64,000 nucleotides of DNA from CAWIHA01 sp963835855 (GTDB lineage: Bacteria > Acidobacteriota > Terriglobia > Bryobacterales > Bryobacteraceae): assembly GCA_963835855.1 (NCBI GenBank), contig CAWIHA010000025.1:62001-126000 (forward strand), in the 5' to 3' direction. Of this stretch, positions 52,066-61,167 are shown piece after piece. Under the pieces are notes generated by a model. The model made no database searches and had not been told where the DNA came from. It worked only from the letters and a program-made list of their open reading frames with translations. Each line of letters starts with the position of its first letter. The stretch's first letter is position 1. The translations under genes were made by a program, and so were the position numbers.

Positions 52066-54039
52066 ATGAAGCGAACACTCACAATGCTCCTCGCGGTCAT
52101 CTTCGCATTCTCCTGCCTCGCCTTGGCCCAAGAGGGCGGCCCGCCCCAGCTTCAAGCAAACGAGCCCGGGCCTGCGGGCGATGATGGGCCTGGCCGTGCC
52201 GTGGCGCGCATCAGCTTGAGTAACGGCGACGTGTCCATCCGGCGCGGAGACGCCGGCGATTGGGTCGCGGCCGCGATCAACGCGCCACTGCTGGCCGGGG
52301 ATCATGTGCTGACTGGCAACGGGCGCGCCGAAATCCAGTTCGATTACGCTAACATGCTGCGGCTGGACTCCAATGCCGAGGTGCGTCTGGCCGAGCTCGA
52401 AAACCGCCATTACGAGGTGCAGGTTGCGCGTGGCATGGTGATGCTGGCTGTCATCCGCGACTCCGATGCGAACATGGAAGTCGATACGCCGAACATCTCC
52501 ATACGGCCCGCCGGGCAGGGAATGTACCGCATCACCGTGACCGAAGACGGCTTCTCCGAGGTGACGGTGCGAGCGGGCGAGGTGGAGGCGTTCGGTCCGC
52601 GCGGCGTCGAGCGCGTCTATACGGGTCGCACAATGCTGGTGCGCGGCCCCGCCTCGGACCCCGAGTTTCAGATGGTCGTTGCCGCGGGCCCGGACAACTG
52701 GGATCGGTGGAATGACGAGCGGGACCGCCGCCTCGAGCAATCGCGCTCGTATCAATACGTGAGCCGCGATATTTATGGAGCGGACGACCTTGACGCATAC
52801 GGCCGCTGGGTGAATGTTCCGCCTTATGGCCAGGTCTGGAGCCCCACTACGGTTGGGCCGGAGTGGGCGCCGTACCGGGATGGCCGTTGGGCCTGGGTTG
52901 ACGACTACGGGTGGACCTGGATCGACTACGATCCTTGGGGCTGGGCGCCGTTCCACTATGGCCGTTGGTTCTGGGGGGCGCCATACGGCTGGTGCTGGTT
53001 CCCGGGTCCGGTCTACGCCCATTATTATTGGAGGCCGGCCCTGGTGGCCTTTTTGGGCTTCGGCCGTGGCATCGGCGTCGGATTTGGATTCGGCAGCATC
53101 GGGTGGGTGCCGCTGGCCCCGTATGAGCCGTTTTACCCGTGGTACGGGCGCGGCTGGTACGGCGGGTTCCGGACTGCTCGGATTGTCAACAACACGAACA
53201 TCACAAACATTTACCGCAACGCGCGGGTCATGAACGGCGTGTCCGTGATCGGCGCGGCCCAGTTCGTGCGCGGGGGCGCAGCAAGGCCCATCGGCATCAG
53301 CAATGCCGCACTGCACAGCGCCAGTCAGGTTCGAGGGCCGGTCCCATTGACCCCGGTACGGGAAAGCCTGCGCGTTGCCAATCGGCAGATCCAGACGGCT
53401 GCACTGTCCCGCGCCGCTAGCCCTCAACGGTTCGCCAGTTTCAGACAAGCACCAGCCGTCAACCGTGTGCCGTTCGATCAGCAGCGCCGGGGCATGGAGC
53501 AAATGGTGAACAGGGCATTTACGCAGCAGAGCCAGTTCGGGAGTGCGGTCCGGGCAGGGCAGCCGGACGGTTCCGGATGGCGCCAGCTTCCCCAAGCCGG
53601 CAGCGCCCCGCGGGCTGGCAACTTCAATCGCGGCTCAACGAATTGGCGGACCTTCGGCGCATCGCCGGGTAGCGCACCGCGTACGAGTTATCAGCCGCGC
53701 GGCTCCGGCACCAGCCTTTCCGGCTACCCACAATTCGCACCTCCCGGACGCGCTTCCAATGGCAATTGGCAGCGCTTTGGGACGGCGCGCGATTCCGGGT
53801 CGATGTACCCACGCTCCGGGCAGCGGTACGCCCCGAGTGCAGCGCCACGATGGAGCCAATCACGCAGCGAGCCGATCCGGATCAATCCGCCCATCGTCCG
53901 CCAGCGGGCCGAGTTTGGGTATACACGGCAAGGCGGCTATTCGCATGGATCCCCCGGCGGCGGCAGTCACGGCGGGGGTGGCGGGGGTGGCGGCGGCCAC
54001 GGTGGGGGTGGCCACGGAGGCGGCGGCCACGGGCGTTGA
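52066..54039 (+). CDS. Secreted FecR-domain/DUF6600 protein
   Basis: 657 residues from ATG 52066, with GAGG 5 nt upstream. Signal peptide MKRTLTMLLAVIFAFSCLALAQ. A FecR-like domain (ARISLSNGDVSIRRGDAGDW... LLAGDHVLTGNGRAEIQF) leads to a DUF6600 region with repeated Y-x-W/D-P-W-G-W-x-P units (WIDYDPWGWAPFHYGRW). A low-complexity Arg/Ser/Pro region follows, and the C-terminus is almost only Gly and His (from about 53945). Probably periplasmic or surface-exposed. No sigma-factor gene is adjacent, so a FecR-type signalling role is doubtful. Confidence 0.82.
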   Translation: MKRTLTMLLAVIFAFSCLALAQEGGPPQLQANEPGPAGDDGPGRAVARISLSNGDVSIRRGDAGDWVAAAINAPLLAGDHVLTGNGRAEIQFDYANMLRLDSNAEVRLAELENRHYEVQVARGMVMLAVIRDSDANMEVDTPNISIRPAGQGMYRITVTEDGFSEVTVRAGEVEAFGPRGVERVYTGRTMLVRGPASDPEFQMVVAAGPDNWDRWNDERDRRLEQSRSYQYVSRDIYGADDLDAYGRWVNVPPYGQVWSPTTVGPEWAPYRDGRWAWVDDYGWTWIDYDPWGWAPFHYGRWFWGAPYGWCWFPGPVYAHYYWRPALVAFLGFGRGIGVGFGFGSIGWVPLAPYEPFYPWYGRGWYGGFRTARIVNNTNITNIYRNARVMNGVSVIGAAQFVRGGAARPIGISNAALHSASQVRGPVPLTPVRESLRVANRQIQTAALSRAASPQRFASFRQAPAVNRVPFDQQRRGMEQMVNRAFTQQSQFGSAVRAGQPDGSGWRQLPQAGSAPRAGNFNRGSTNWRTFGASPGSAPRTSYQPRGSGTSLSGYPQFAPPGRASNGNWQRFGTARDSGSMYPRSGQRYAPSAAPRWSQSRSEPIRINPPIVRQRAEFGYTRQGGYSHGSPGGGSHGGGGGGGGGHGGGGHGGGGHGR

Positions 54040-54507
54040 GAGAAGCAGCTTCTTTTCTTTCCCTTCGGTCGAGCGAGGCGAGGGCAGGCTATTTTTCAAA
54101 CTGACCCACTACCATAAAAGTTTACATAATATCTGTTATCGGAAGCTGCGAACGGTCCGGTCTCCGCACCGCATGTCGTGGCTCTTTACACAACACGCAC
54201 ATGCGGCCTACAGAGTCCTCTCAGAGAGTAGCTGCCTCAGCTCATTCTCCGGTGACGTGAACAGGCATTGTGCCGGTCCCATTTGGGCAGGTAGTAGACG
54301 GTGTAGCCGAAGGCCGTCCGTTGCGGAAGCCGCTCGCGAGCGCAATGCGGCCGGTGGCGGCGAATACGCCTATGAGGAGCCCGACCAAAGGATCGGAAAG
54401 GCGAGTTTGTTTACGGAGGTTAGAAAAGCACCGGACAGCCACACGGTGCCGGAATCTTGTTCCGGCGAATAGCTTTCAGTTTCCACATCGGCATCCTATC
54501 ATGAGCC
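54040..54507. other. Intergenic region with an inverted repeat
   Basis: About 470 nt without a convincing gene. A perfect 7-bp stem with 5-nt loop (GCCGGAA-TCTTG-TTCCGGC) lies at 54448-54466, just beyond the end of the minus-strand GT-C gene. It has no T-run, so it is not a typical intrinsic terminator. A minus-strand frame at 54242-54442 lacks supporting signals. Confidence 0.45.
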
Positions 54508-56091
54508 TCACTGGGAGGAGCCGCCATTCTCCGTTGGCCGGCGAGACCACAGCGTATAGCCGTGCGCCACAACTGGCGGCTCAATCGGCGAGTAGTTTCG
54601 CTCGATCCAGTTTTCGAGTGTTGGAAAACGGTGGTTCAACTTGGTCGCGTTGGGAAAGAGATCCAGGAACCGTCCCCGCGATACTCGCAGGTAAAGGATC
54701 CATTTGGGAGGTCTATCCTCAAGATTACGAAGAGTTTGTATCTCGTCTGCGTATGTCATCATTCCAGGCGCGAGATATGAGAAACGGGTGGGGTTCTGGG
54801 CCTGCGTCAGGAAATACAGCAGCGGCAGATAGGGATGTACGTAGAGCGTGTCGCCGGCCCGCACGAGCAGGAACAGCCGCCTCAGCCCTTCGGCTTCCGA
54901 TCTGCTTACATAAAGTGCTCCGGCGGGCGATTCGATCTGCTGGTCGGCTGCGTGCGATACCACAGTTTGCGCGAAGAGCGCGCCCGCCCATGGCAGCATC
55001 AGCACGAATACCGCCATCCGGGCCTGCGGGGGCAGGCTCCAGCAGACGAGCGCCGCAACGAGCACGTAGCCGAGGGGGGCGACAAACGCCAGGTGCCCGA
55101 TATTCGGTCTCGGATAGGTAGCAGCAACATATACCGCCAGGCACAGCAGAAGATACCCGATGGGTACGTCCTTCGGTGAAGGCAGCCCCCGCACGCGCCG
55201 CACAATGGCGGCTGCAGCATGGCCCGCTACGGCGACGATGGGCAGCACGGCAGGCAGAGCTAGGCAAAAAAGCAGGCACAACCGGACGGCGAACTCCGCG
55301 CGGGATACGCCCCGCAATTCGGACGCATAACCGGCCGTGATGGTCCCATACGGCGTCCAGTTCGCCCCACCATAGTTGGTGCGCAGCCATGCCATCTGCT
55401 TGAAGAACCCTCCCAGAATGCCTGTGGCATACATGTAGCCAAAAGCGAGCGCCGCCACCAGAACGCCGCTCAGGGCGTACCACCAGAAGAAGTGGCGCAG
55501 TTCCCGGCGCCACAAGAGCCACCCTGCCGTGACCGCCGCGATCAGCCCGATCGAAGGTGTGCAAAAAACCGCCGCAGAGGCCAATGCCCCGCCCGCAATC
55601 CACCACGCGCGCCGCCCGGTCCAGAAGCCTTGGAGGCAGAGTGTGACCGACGCCAGCGACAGCGCGACACTATCCCACCAGTGATACGGGATCAGCAGAC
55701 TGGGCTGGGTGAATTGGAAGGCAAAGAAGAACACCAGCGCTGCCCATGCCGCCGCGCGGGAGGCGATGCGGGCCGTTAGCCACAGAACCAGGCTGCACTG
55801 TAACGCGAAATCGAGGTCCATCACCAGCCGCGCCGAACGCAGCGAGACGCCGAAAAGCCGCAATACCAGCTCCTCGAGCCAATAGCTGCCGGGAGCCATA
55901 TAGCCGAAGAAGTCCACGTACAGCTTCTTGCCCTGCATCATGCGTTGAGCCGATTCGAGGAGAATGCCCTCATCGAGCGTGGAAAGCAGGCGGTTTCCGT
56001 GGAACCAGATGAGGAACGCCGTGACCGCGGCGAACACACTCACCGGTGCTAGCCAGCCAACGCGGTCTCGTTGCCCTGCCCGTGTCAGCAT
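54508..56091 (-). CDS. GT-C-like polytopic membrane protein, paralogue 1
   Basis: 527 residues from ATG 56091 (MLTRAGQRDRVGW); the open frame starts 7 codons earlier. About ten membrane helices. The first loop has TLDEGILLESAQRMMQGKKLYVDFF, an acidic D-E pair and layout like PMT/ArnT-type transferases. The second loop has PGSYWLEEL. The C-terminal extracytoplasmic domain includes YVHPYLPLLYFLTQAQNPTRFS. It is very similar in sequence to the gene directly upstream (56173-57732), indicating recent tandem duplication. It probably transfers a lipid-linked sugar and is the last gene of the glycan operon. Confidence 0.75.
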   Translation of the reverse strand: MLTRAGQRDRVGWLAPVSVFAAVTAFLIWFHGNRLLSTLDEGILLESAQRMMQGKKLYVDFFGYMAPGSYWLEELVLRLFGVSLRSARLVMDLDFALQCSLVLWLTARIASRAAAWAALVFFFAFQFTQPSLLIPYHWWDSVALSLASVTLCLQGFWTGRRAWWIAGGALASAAVFCTPSIGLIAAVTAGWLLWRRELRHFFWWYALSGVLVAALAFGYMYATGILGGFFKQMAWLRTNYGGANWTPYGTITAGYASELRGVSRAEFAVRLCLLFCLALPAVLPIVAVAGHAAAAIVRRVRGLPSPKDVPIGYLLLCLAVYVAATYPRPNIGHLAFVAPLGYVLVAALVCWSLPPQARMAVFVLMLPWAGALFAQTVVSHAADQQIESPAGALYVSRSEAEGLRRLFLLVRAGDTLYVHPYLPLLYFLTQAQNPTRFSYLAPGMMTYADEIQTLRNLEDRPPKWILYLRVSRGRFLDLFPNATKLNHRFPTLENWIERNYSPIEPPVVAHGYTLWSRRPTENGGSSQ

Positions 56092-56172
56092 GGCGGACCT
56101 TTGGCTATCCACACCGCCACGACCGCACGCGCCGGCTCGGGCCGGCGGTCATCGGTATGTTCAGATATGCAG

Positions 56173-57732
56173 TTATTCATGGGCCGGTTTCTTGGACCAC
56201 AGTGCATAGTCTTCCATCACAACCGGCGGCTCAACGAGCGTATAGTTCCGCTCGATCCAGCCTTCGAGCGTGGGAAAACGGTGGCTGGCCGCGTTGGGAA
56301 AGATCTCCAGATACCGCTTGCGCGACATGCGAAGGTACAGAATCCACTTCGGCGGCTTGCGTTCGAGATCGTTCAGGGCTTGGCGTTCCTCAGTTTGCGT
56401 CATCATTCCCGGCTGTAAATATGAGTAACGGGTAGGGTTCTGAGCCTGGGTCACGAAATATAGCAACGGCAAATAAGGATGTATGAACAGCGAGTCTCTG
56501 GGCCGGACGAGCAGGAACAGGCGCCTTAACTCCCCGGCTTCCGGCTTGCCGGCATACATTGCGCCAACCGGCGACTCGATTCGCTGGTCAACGGCGTGCT
56601 GCGCCACCGCTTGCGCGAAGAGCACGGCAGCCCAGGGCAGCATCAGTGTCAATACCGCCAGCCGGAACCCGGGGCGCAAGTTCCAGTAGACGAGCGCTGC
56701 AACGAGCACGTACCCGAGCGGGGCGACAAATGCAAGATGGGTGACATTCAGTCTGGGATACGCACTTGCAATATACGCCGCCAGGCACAGCAAGAGATAC
56801 CCGGCGGGCACATCTTTCGGGAGAGGCGAGCCCCGCCCGCGCCGCGCCGCGGCAGCCGCGGGATAGCCCGCCACGGCAATGATGGGCAGCAAGGCAGGCA
56901 GAGCGAGGCAAAATAAAAATCCCAAGCGAAAGATGAGCGCGCTTCCGGATACGCCGCGCAACACAGCCGGGTAACCGCCGATGATCGCTCCATATGGCGC
57001 CCGATTCACCTCGCTGTAGTTCGTGCGCAGCCATGCCATCTGCTTGAAAAACCCTCCCAGAATGCCTGTGGCATACATGTAGCCCAAAGCGAGCGCTGCC
57101 ACCAGAACACCGCTCAGGGCGTACCACCAGAAGAAGCGGCGCAGTTCCCGCCGGAGTAGGAGCCAGCTCGCCGTGACCGCTGCGATCAGCCCGATGGAAG
57201 GTGTCGAAAACACAGCCGCAGAGGCCAATGCCCCGCCCGCAATCCACCACGCCCGCCGCCTGGTCCAGAAGCCTTGGAGGCAAATCGCGATCGAGGCCAG
57301 CGACAGCGTGACACTATCCCACCAGTGATACGGGATCAGCAGACTGGGCTGGGTGATTTGGAAGGCAAAGAAGAACACCAACGCCGCCCATGCCGCCGCA
57401 CTGGAGGCGATGCGAGACGTGAGCCACAGGACCAGGCTGCACTGCAACGCGAAATCGAGGCACATCACCAGCCGCGCCGAACGCAGCGAGACGCCGAACA
57501 TCCGCAGTGCAGCCTCTTGCAGCCAATAGCTGCCGGGGCTCATGTAGCCAAAGAAATCCACGTACAGCTTCTGGCCCTGCATCATGCGTTGAGCCGATTC
57601 AAGGAGGATGCCCTCGTCAAAAACAAAGAAGGGCCGATTGCCGTAAAACCAGAGGACGAACGCCGTGACCGCGGCGAACACGCCAACGGCCGCCGGCCAA
57701 CCAACATGGTCTCGCTGCCCTCGGGTCAGCAT
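56173..57732 (-). CDS. GT-C-like polytopic membrane protein, paralogue 2
   Basis: 519 residues from ATG 57732 (MLTRGQRDHVGW), a start supported by alignment with paralogue 1; the longer frame to 57939 lies inside the methyltransferase gene. It shares blocks such as FDEGILLESAQRMMQG, SLRSARLVM, and LGYMYATGILGGFFKQMAWL with paralogue 1. The ATG overlaps the end of the methyltransferase gene (ATGCTGA, 7-nt overlap), so the genes are coupled. Inner-membrane glycosyltransferase role inferred from topology and neighbours. Confidence 0.75.
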   Translation of the reverse strand: MLTRGQRDHVGWPAAVGVFAAVTAFVLWFYGNRPFFVFDEGILLESAQRMMQGQKLYVDFFGYMSPGSYWLQEAALRMFGVSLRSARLVMCLDFALQCSLVLWLTSRIASSAAAWAALVFFFAFQITQPSLLIPYHWWDSVTLSLASIAICLQGFWTRRRAWWIAGGALASAAVFSTPSIGLIAAVTASWLLLRRELRRFFWWYALSGVLVAALALGYMYATGILGGFFKQMAWLRTNYSEVNRAPYGAIIGGYPAVLRGVSGSALIFRLGFLFCLALPALLPIIAVAGYPAAAAARRGRGSPLPKDVPAGYLLLCLAAYIASAYPRLNVTHLAFVAPLGYVLVAALVYWNLRPGFRLAVLTLMLPWAAVLFAQAVAQHAVDQRIESPVGAMYAGKPEAGELRRLFLLVRPRDSLFIHPYLPLLYFVTQAQNPTRYSYLQPGMMTQTEERQALNDLERKPPKWILYLRMSRKRYLEIFPNAASHRFPTLEGWIERNYTLVEPPVVMEDYALWSKKPAHE

Positions 57733-58430
57733 GGCGAACCTTCGGCCGCCCAGACCGCCAGGATAGACCGGCCCACGGCGCCCAGCAACATCTGGTCCAA
57801 CCACACCGAACAAGGCACGAGCACCCTGTCCCAGAACAGAATTTGGGCCTCCCTCGGCATAGAGCTTCGCAGAATGAACCGGTTGCCGGCGGACACGACG
57901 AGACCCGCTGAATCGAGGTATCCCATTTCCCGTTCGCAAAGCCCCGGCGGGGCGATCGTGCGCAGCGCACGCTTTGTGTACCGCCGGTAGTGGCCGATCG
58001 CCCGGTCGAAGGGGCCAAACAGGAAACCGAGCGCCGGAGCGAGCACGATCAAGGAGCCTCCAGGACTCATGTGCGCTGCGGCGCGCCCCAGCTCGGCGCG
58101 GTCATCCTCGATGTGCTCGATCACGTCCAGATAGAGCACCGTATCGAAGCTGTCCCCGGCGCTGAGATCATTGGTGGTTCCGGCGAGGACGCGATGACGG
58201 CCGCCTGCAGGAGGCACGATGCGGGCGGCCAGCGAGCGGTCGGGTTCCAGACAGACCCAGCAGTCGTACTCGAGATCCGCCAGTGCGGCCGTGTTCGCGC
58301 CAATCCCCGCGCCGACCTCGAGCACGGCGCCGCGCACGTACCGCGCCAACCGGCTGCGCCAGTACGCTTTCCAACGCACCGCCTTCTCGAAGACACCCAG
58401 TTCCCCGCCCGCATACGTGTAATCGCTCAT
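57726..58430 (-). CDS. SAM-dependent class I methyltransferase
   Basis: 234 residues from ATG 58430; the longer frame to 59123 is shadow of the GT2 gene. SAM motif I is AVLEVGAGIGANTAAL, the acidic residue after strand 2 lies in VCLEPDRSLAARI, and motif IV is DTVLYLDVIEHIEDD. The C-terminus has IGHYRRYTKRALRTIAP, common in UbiE-like methyltransferases of polysaccharide loci. Its start overlaps the GT2 stop by 4 nt. It probably methylates a glycolipid or polyprenyl intermediate. Confidence 0.85.
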   Translation of the reverse strand: MSDYTYAGGELGVFEKAVRWKAYWRSRLARYVRGAVLEVGAGIGANTAALADLEYDCWVCLEPDRSLAARIVPPAGGRHRVLAGTTNDLSAGDSFDTVLYLDVIEHIEDDRAELGRAAAHMSPGGSLIVLAPALGFLFGPFDRAIGHYRRYTKRALRTIAPPGLCEREMGYLDSAGLVVSAGNRFILRSSMPREAQILFWDRVLVPCSVWLDQMLLGAVGRSILAVWAAEGSPC

Positions 58431-59407
58431 TTCTGCGGATAGACCCGCGTTTTGCCGAAGATGAAATAGTGGGCATCGCGCAACGGGATGAAGCTCGTAC
58501 CGCTTCGCGCGTTGATGATCACGAATACCAGCAGGACGGCGAGCATAATCCCCTGGGCACAGATGACTAGCAGCAGGCCGGTGGCGAGAGCCGCCCATCC
58601 AGGGACGACCAAGTGAGCGCCGAACCGCACGTACGCCAGTGAGAGGGTAAGGCCTGCGGCCGCCAGCAATGCGCCCGTGGCCGCCATCAGCAGCCGCACG
58701 CTCACGACATCGCTGAACACGGCAATGGCGCTGAGTCCGTGAACCAGTAGCGCGGGGAAGTTCATGCGCGAGTGCCCCCGCAGCCGTCTGCCGCGCGCGA
58801 GCGGAACCATGGTGTACGGCAGTCCCGAGCGGAAGATAGCTGCGGCGTAATGGTTCCATAGGTCCGAGACGACCATGAGCCGCCCGAGCGCGTGATGCGG
58901 CACCACACTGAAGTTGCCGACCCTGACCGGCACACCCGTCAGCACTCTGTGAACGAGCCGGTACAGGTGATAGCAAACACGGAACAGAAGCGTAGACATG
59001 CGCCGTGTCCGGGCGGCAAAAACAATCTGGCGGTCCTGCCCCTGCACTAGCGCTTGCATGAGCTCGGCGATGTCCTCGGGGCGGTCTTCGCCGTCGCCGT
59101 CCATCACGACCACCGCACGGCACGGCATCTCTTGATGGATATGGTAGAGACCGATTGCGGCCGCGCGTTGATGGCCAAGGTTCCGGCTCAGGTGAAGGAT
59201 GCTCACACCGCGGATGTTCTCAAGCGGAGCGCTCACGAGATTCTCGGGAGGCGGGATGGTGGAGGCGTCATCCACCAGCAGCACCTGGGAATTCGGTGCG
59301 CATTCGCCTAGAGTGGCGTCCAGCCTGGGAATGAGCAGGGCCGCACACTCCCAGTCGTTATAGACGGGAATAAGAACGGCCAGCGGGCCGTCCTCTTCAA
59401 TTGGCAT
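58427..59407 (-). CDS. Family 2 glycosyltransferase (DPM1/GtrB-like) with C-terminal membrane helices
   Basis: 326 residues. GT-A domain with LAVLIPVYNDWECA, LLVDDAST, RNLGHQRAAAIGLYH, and the DxD-like VMDGDGEDRPED, then RLRGHSRMNF near the acceptor site. Two to three C-terminal helices (SVRLLMAATGALLAAAGLTL; GLLLVICAQGIMLAVLLVFVI) anchor it. Enzymes of this kind make polyprenyl-phosphate sugars, the donors used by GT-C proteins such as those two genes downstream. TAAAAT (59423-59418) lies 10 nt before ATG. Confidence 0.88.
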   Translation of the reverse strand: MPIEEDGPLAVLIPVYNDWECAALLIPRLDATLGECAPNSQVLLVDDASTIPPPENLVSAPLENIRGVSILHLSRNLGHQRAAAIGLYHIHQEMPCRAVVVMDGDGEDRPEDIAELMQALVQGQDRQIVFAARTRRMSTLLFRVCYHLYRLVHRVLTGVPVRVGNFSVVPHHALGRLMVVSDLWNHYAAAIFRSGLPYTMVPLARGRRLRGHSRMNFPALLVHGLSAIAVFSDVVSVRLLMAATGALLAAAGLTLSLAYVRFGAHLVVPGWAALATGLLLVICAQGIMLAVLLVFVIINARSGTSFIPLRDAHYFIFGKTRVYPQK

Positions 59408-59420
59408 TTGGACTTACATT

Positions 59421-60066
59421 TTACACCGGCGGCGGCACTTGGCTTGTGCGAATCTTCAGTTCATCCAGGGCGGCCAGCAACAGTTCGGGCAGGCGTGCGG
59501 GTTCCGGAATGCGAAGCACATCAAACCCGGCGGCGCGCCCGCTCGCGACACCCGCCTTGGAATCCTCGACAACTAGCGCGGTATTCGCTCCCAACTTCCG
59601 GGCCGCAAGGAGGTACGGATCCGGCGCGGGCTTCGGTTGCGCAGCGTCGTGACCGCAGACGAGCGCGCCCAATAAGGGGCCCAGGCCAGCGCGCGCAAGC
59701 ACCGGCTCTACCTCTAATCTGCTGCTGGAGGTTACTACAGCCAACTTATAGTTATAAAGTCGTTTAATTAGTGCGACGGCAGCTTCCGGAATGGGTGGGT
59801 TCTCAAGCACACGCTGCACGAATAATTGCTGTTTCTGCGGTATCGCAGCTCGTAGGATCGCGACGTTCTCGATGTGGTACTGCCTGCCGCGCCAGGAATT
59901 CTAGCAGCGCCAGGTCTGTCAGGCCGACGCCGTGGCGCCGGAATGTGTCCCAGTCGAGATCAATGCCCAAGGGACGCAGGACCTGGGCCCAGCAGACGAA
60001 GTGTATGGGCTCGGTATCTGCGAGCACGCCATCGAAGTCGAACAGGATTGCTTGGTAGCGCTGCAT
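59421..60066 (-). pseudogene. HAD-superfamily phosphatase/phosphoglucomutase-like, frameshifted
   Basis: Frame 1 (60066 to ~59884) carries HAD motif I in ILFDFDGVLADTEP and the start of the cap domain. Frame 2 (to 59421) carries motif II (VVTSSSRLEV), the motif III Lys region (PKPAPDPYLLAA) and motif IV (VVEDSKAGVASG). Removing one base near 59883/59884 joins RQ to QYHIENVAIL in a normal beta-phosphoglucomutase-like protein of about 214 residues. It lies 13 nt upstream of the GT2 gene, so it may belong to the same operon. Pseudogene or sequence error is open. Confidence 0.78.
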
Positions 60067-60219
60067 CAGCTTCGCGCCTCATTCTCCGCGTCGAAGATCA
60101 GGCCGACGCGGACGAAGAAGGTAGCGCATGGAAGTTCCCTTCCTTAGAGGATACGGACTATTCGGCGTGTCTGCTCGACCCGCGGATACCGTGGTGCCGT
60201 TCGCCTTATAATGAAACGA

Positions 60220-61167
60220 ATGTTAAATCCCACCAAGAAAATCTGGCACAACGGCGAATTCATCCCCTGGGACGACGCCAAGATCCACGTCCTGTCTCAT
60301 GTGGTGAGTTACGGCAGCTCAGTATTCGAAGGCATCCGGTGCTACGCCACGAAATCTGGCCCGGCCATTTTCCGGCTGCGCGAGCACGTGCGCCGCATGC
60401 TCGATTCGGCTAAGATCTACCGGATCGATGTGCCTTACACTGCCGGACAACTCTCCGAAGCGCTGTGCGAGCTGGTCCGAGTCAACCGGATGAGCGCGTG
60501 CTACCTGCGCCCGATTGTGCTCCGAGGGTACGGCGACGCCGGCGTGCACGGGGGCAAGAACCCGATTGAAGTATTTCTGGCTTGCTGGGAGTGGGGACAA
60601 TATCTCGGCGAGGAGGCGATCGCGGAAGGTGTGGACGTGTGCGTATCGAGCTGGAACCGCCTGGCGCCGAATACATTGCCCGCGCTGGCGAAGGCCGGCG
60701 CCAACTACATGAATTCGCAGTTGATCAAGATGGAAGCGATCGTCAACGGTTACAACGAGGGCATCGCGCTCGACGACACCGGCCATGTGAGCGAGGGCTC
60801 GGGCGAGAACCTGTTTATTGTGCGCGACGGCAAGATCCTGACGCCGCCGCTCAGCGCCTCGGTGCTCCTCGGTGTCACGCGCGACAGCGTTCTGCGGCTG
60901 GCGCAGGACTTCTCCATCCCGGTGATCGAGACGCCCATCCCGCGCGAGATGCTCTACATCGCCGACGAGGTCTTCTGCAGCGGCACCGCAGCCGAGATCA
61001 CGCCGATTCGCTCGGTGGATCGCATCCCGGTCGGCGGCGGCCGGCGCGGGCCGGTCACCGAGCAATTGCAAAAGGAGTTTTTCGCCATTGTGACCGGCGC
61101 AAAACCGGACCGGCACGGCTGGCTCACAGCGGTGAATGCACCGCGACCTGTCGGGGTCAACTCGTAG
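60220..61167 (+). CDS. ilvE: Branched-chain amino acid aminotransferase
   Basis: 315 residues from ATG 60220 (an ATG at 60211 is in frame). Fold-type IV PLP enzyme. It shows SYGSSVFEGIRCY, the PLP lysine in LPALAKAGANYMNSQL, EGSGENLFIVRDGKI, and the C-terminal CSGTAAEITPIRSVD. It catalyses the last step of Val, Leu and Ile synthesis. TATAAT at 60207-60212 ends 7 nt before ATG 60220, so the mRNA is probably leaderless and the ATG at 60211, overlapping the box, would not be used. Confidence 0.94.
   Translation: MLNPTKKIWHNGEFIPWDDAKIHVLSHVVSYGSSVFEGIRCYATKSGPAIFRLREHVRRMLDSAKIYRIDVPYTAGQLSEALCELVRVNRMSACYLRPIVLRGYGDAGVHGGKNPIEVFLACWEWGQYLGEEAIAEGVDVCVSSWNRLAPNTLPALAKAGANYMNSQLIKMEAIVNGYNEGIALDDTGHVSEGSGENLFIVRDGKILTPPLSASVLLGVTRDSVLRLAQDFSIPVIETPIPREMLYIADEVFCSGTAAEITPIRSVDRIPVGGGRRGPVTEQLQKEFFAIVTGAKPDRHGWLTAVNAPRPVGVNS

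Noticed and set aside
51844..53595. 583-codon minus-strand open frame
   Set aside because: Antisense of the FecR/DUF6600 gene, no domain visible.
54448..54466. Intrinsic terminator
   Set aside because: Perfect 7-bp stem, but no T-run on either strand.
57733..59123. N-terminal extensions of the methyltransferase and second GT-C frames
   Set aside because: The extensions overlap the upstream coding genes and are Arg/Pro-rich. Starts at 58430 and 57732 fit coupling overlaps and paralogue alignment.
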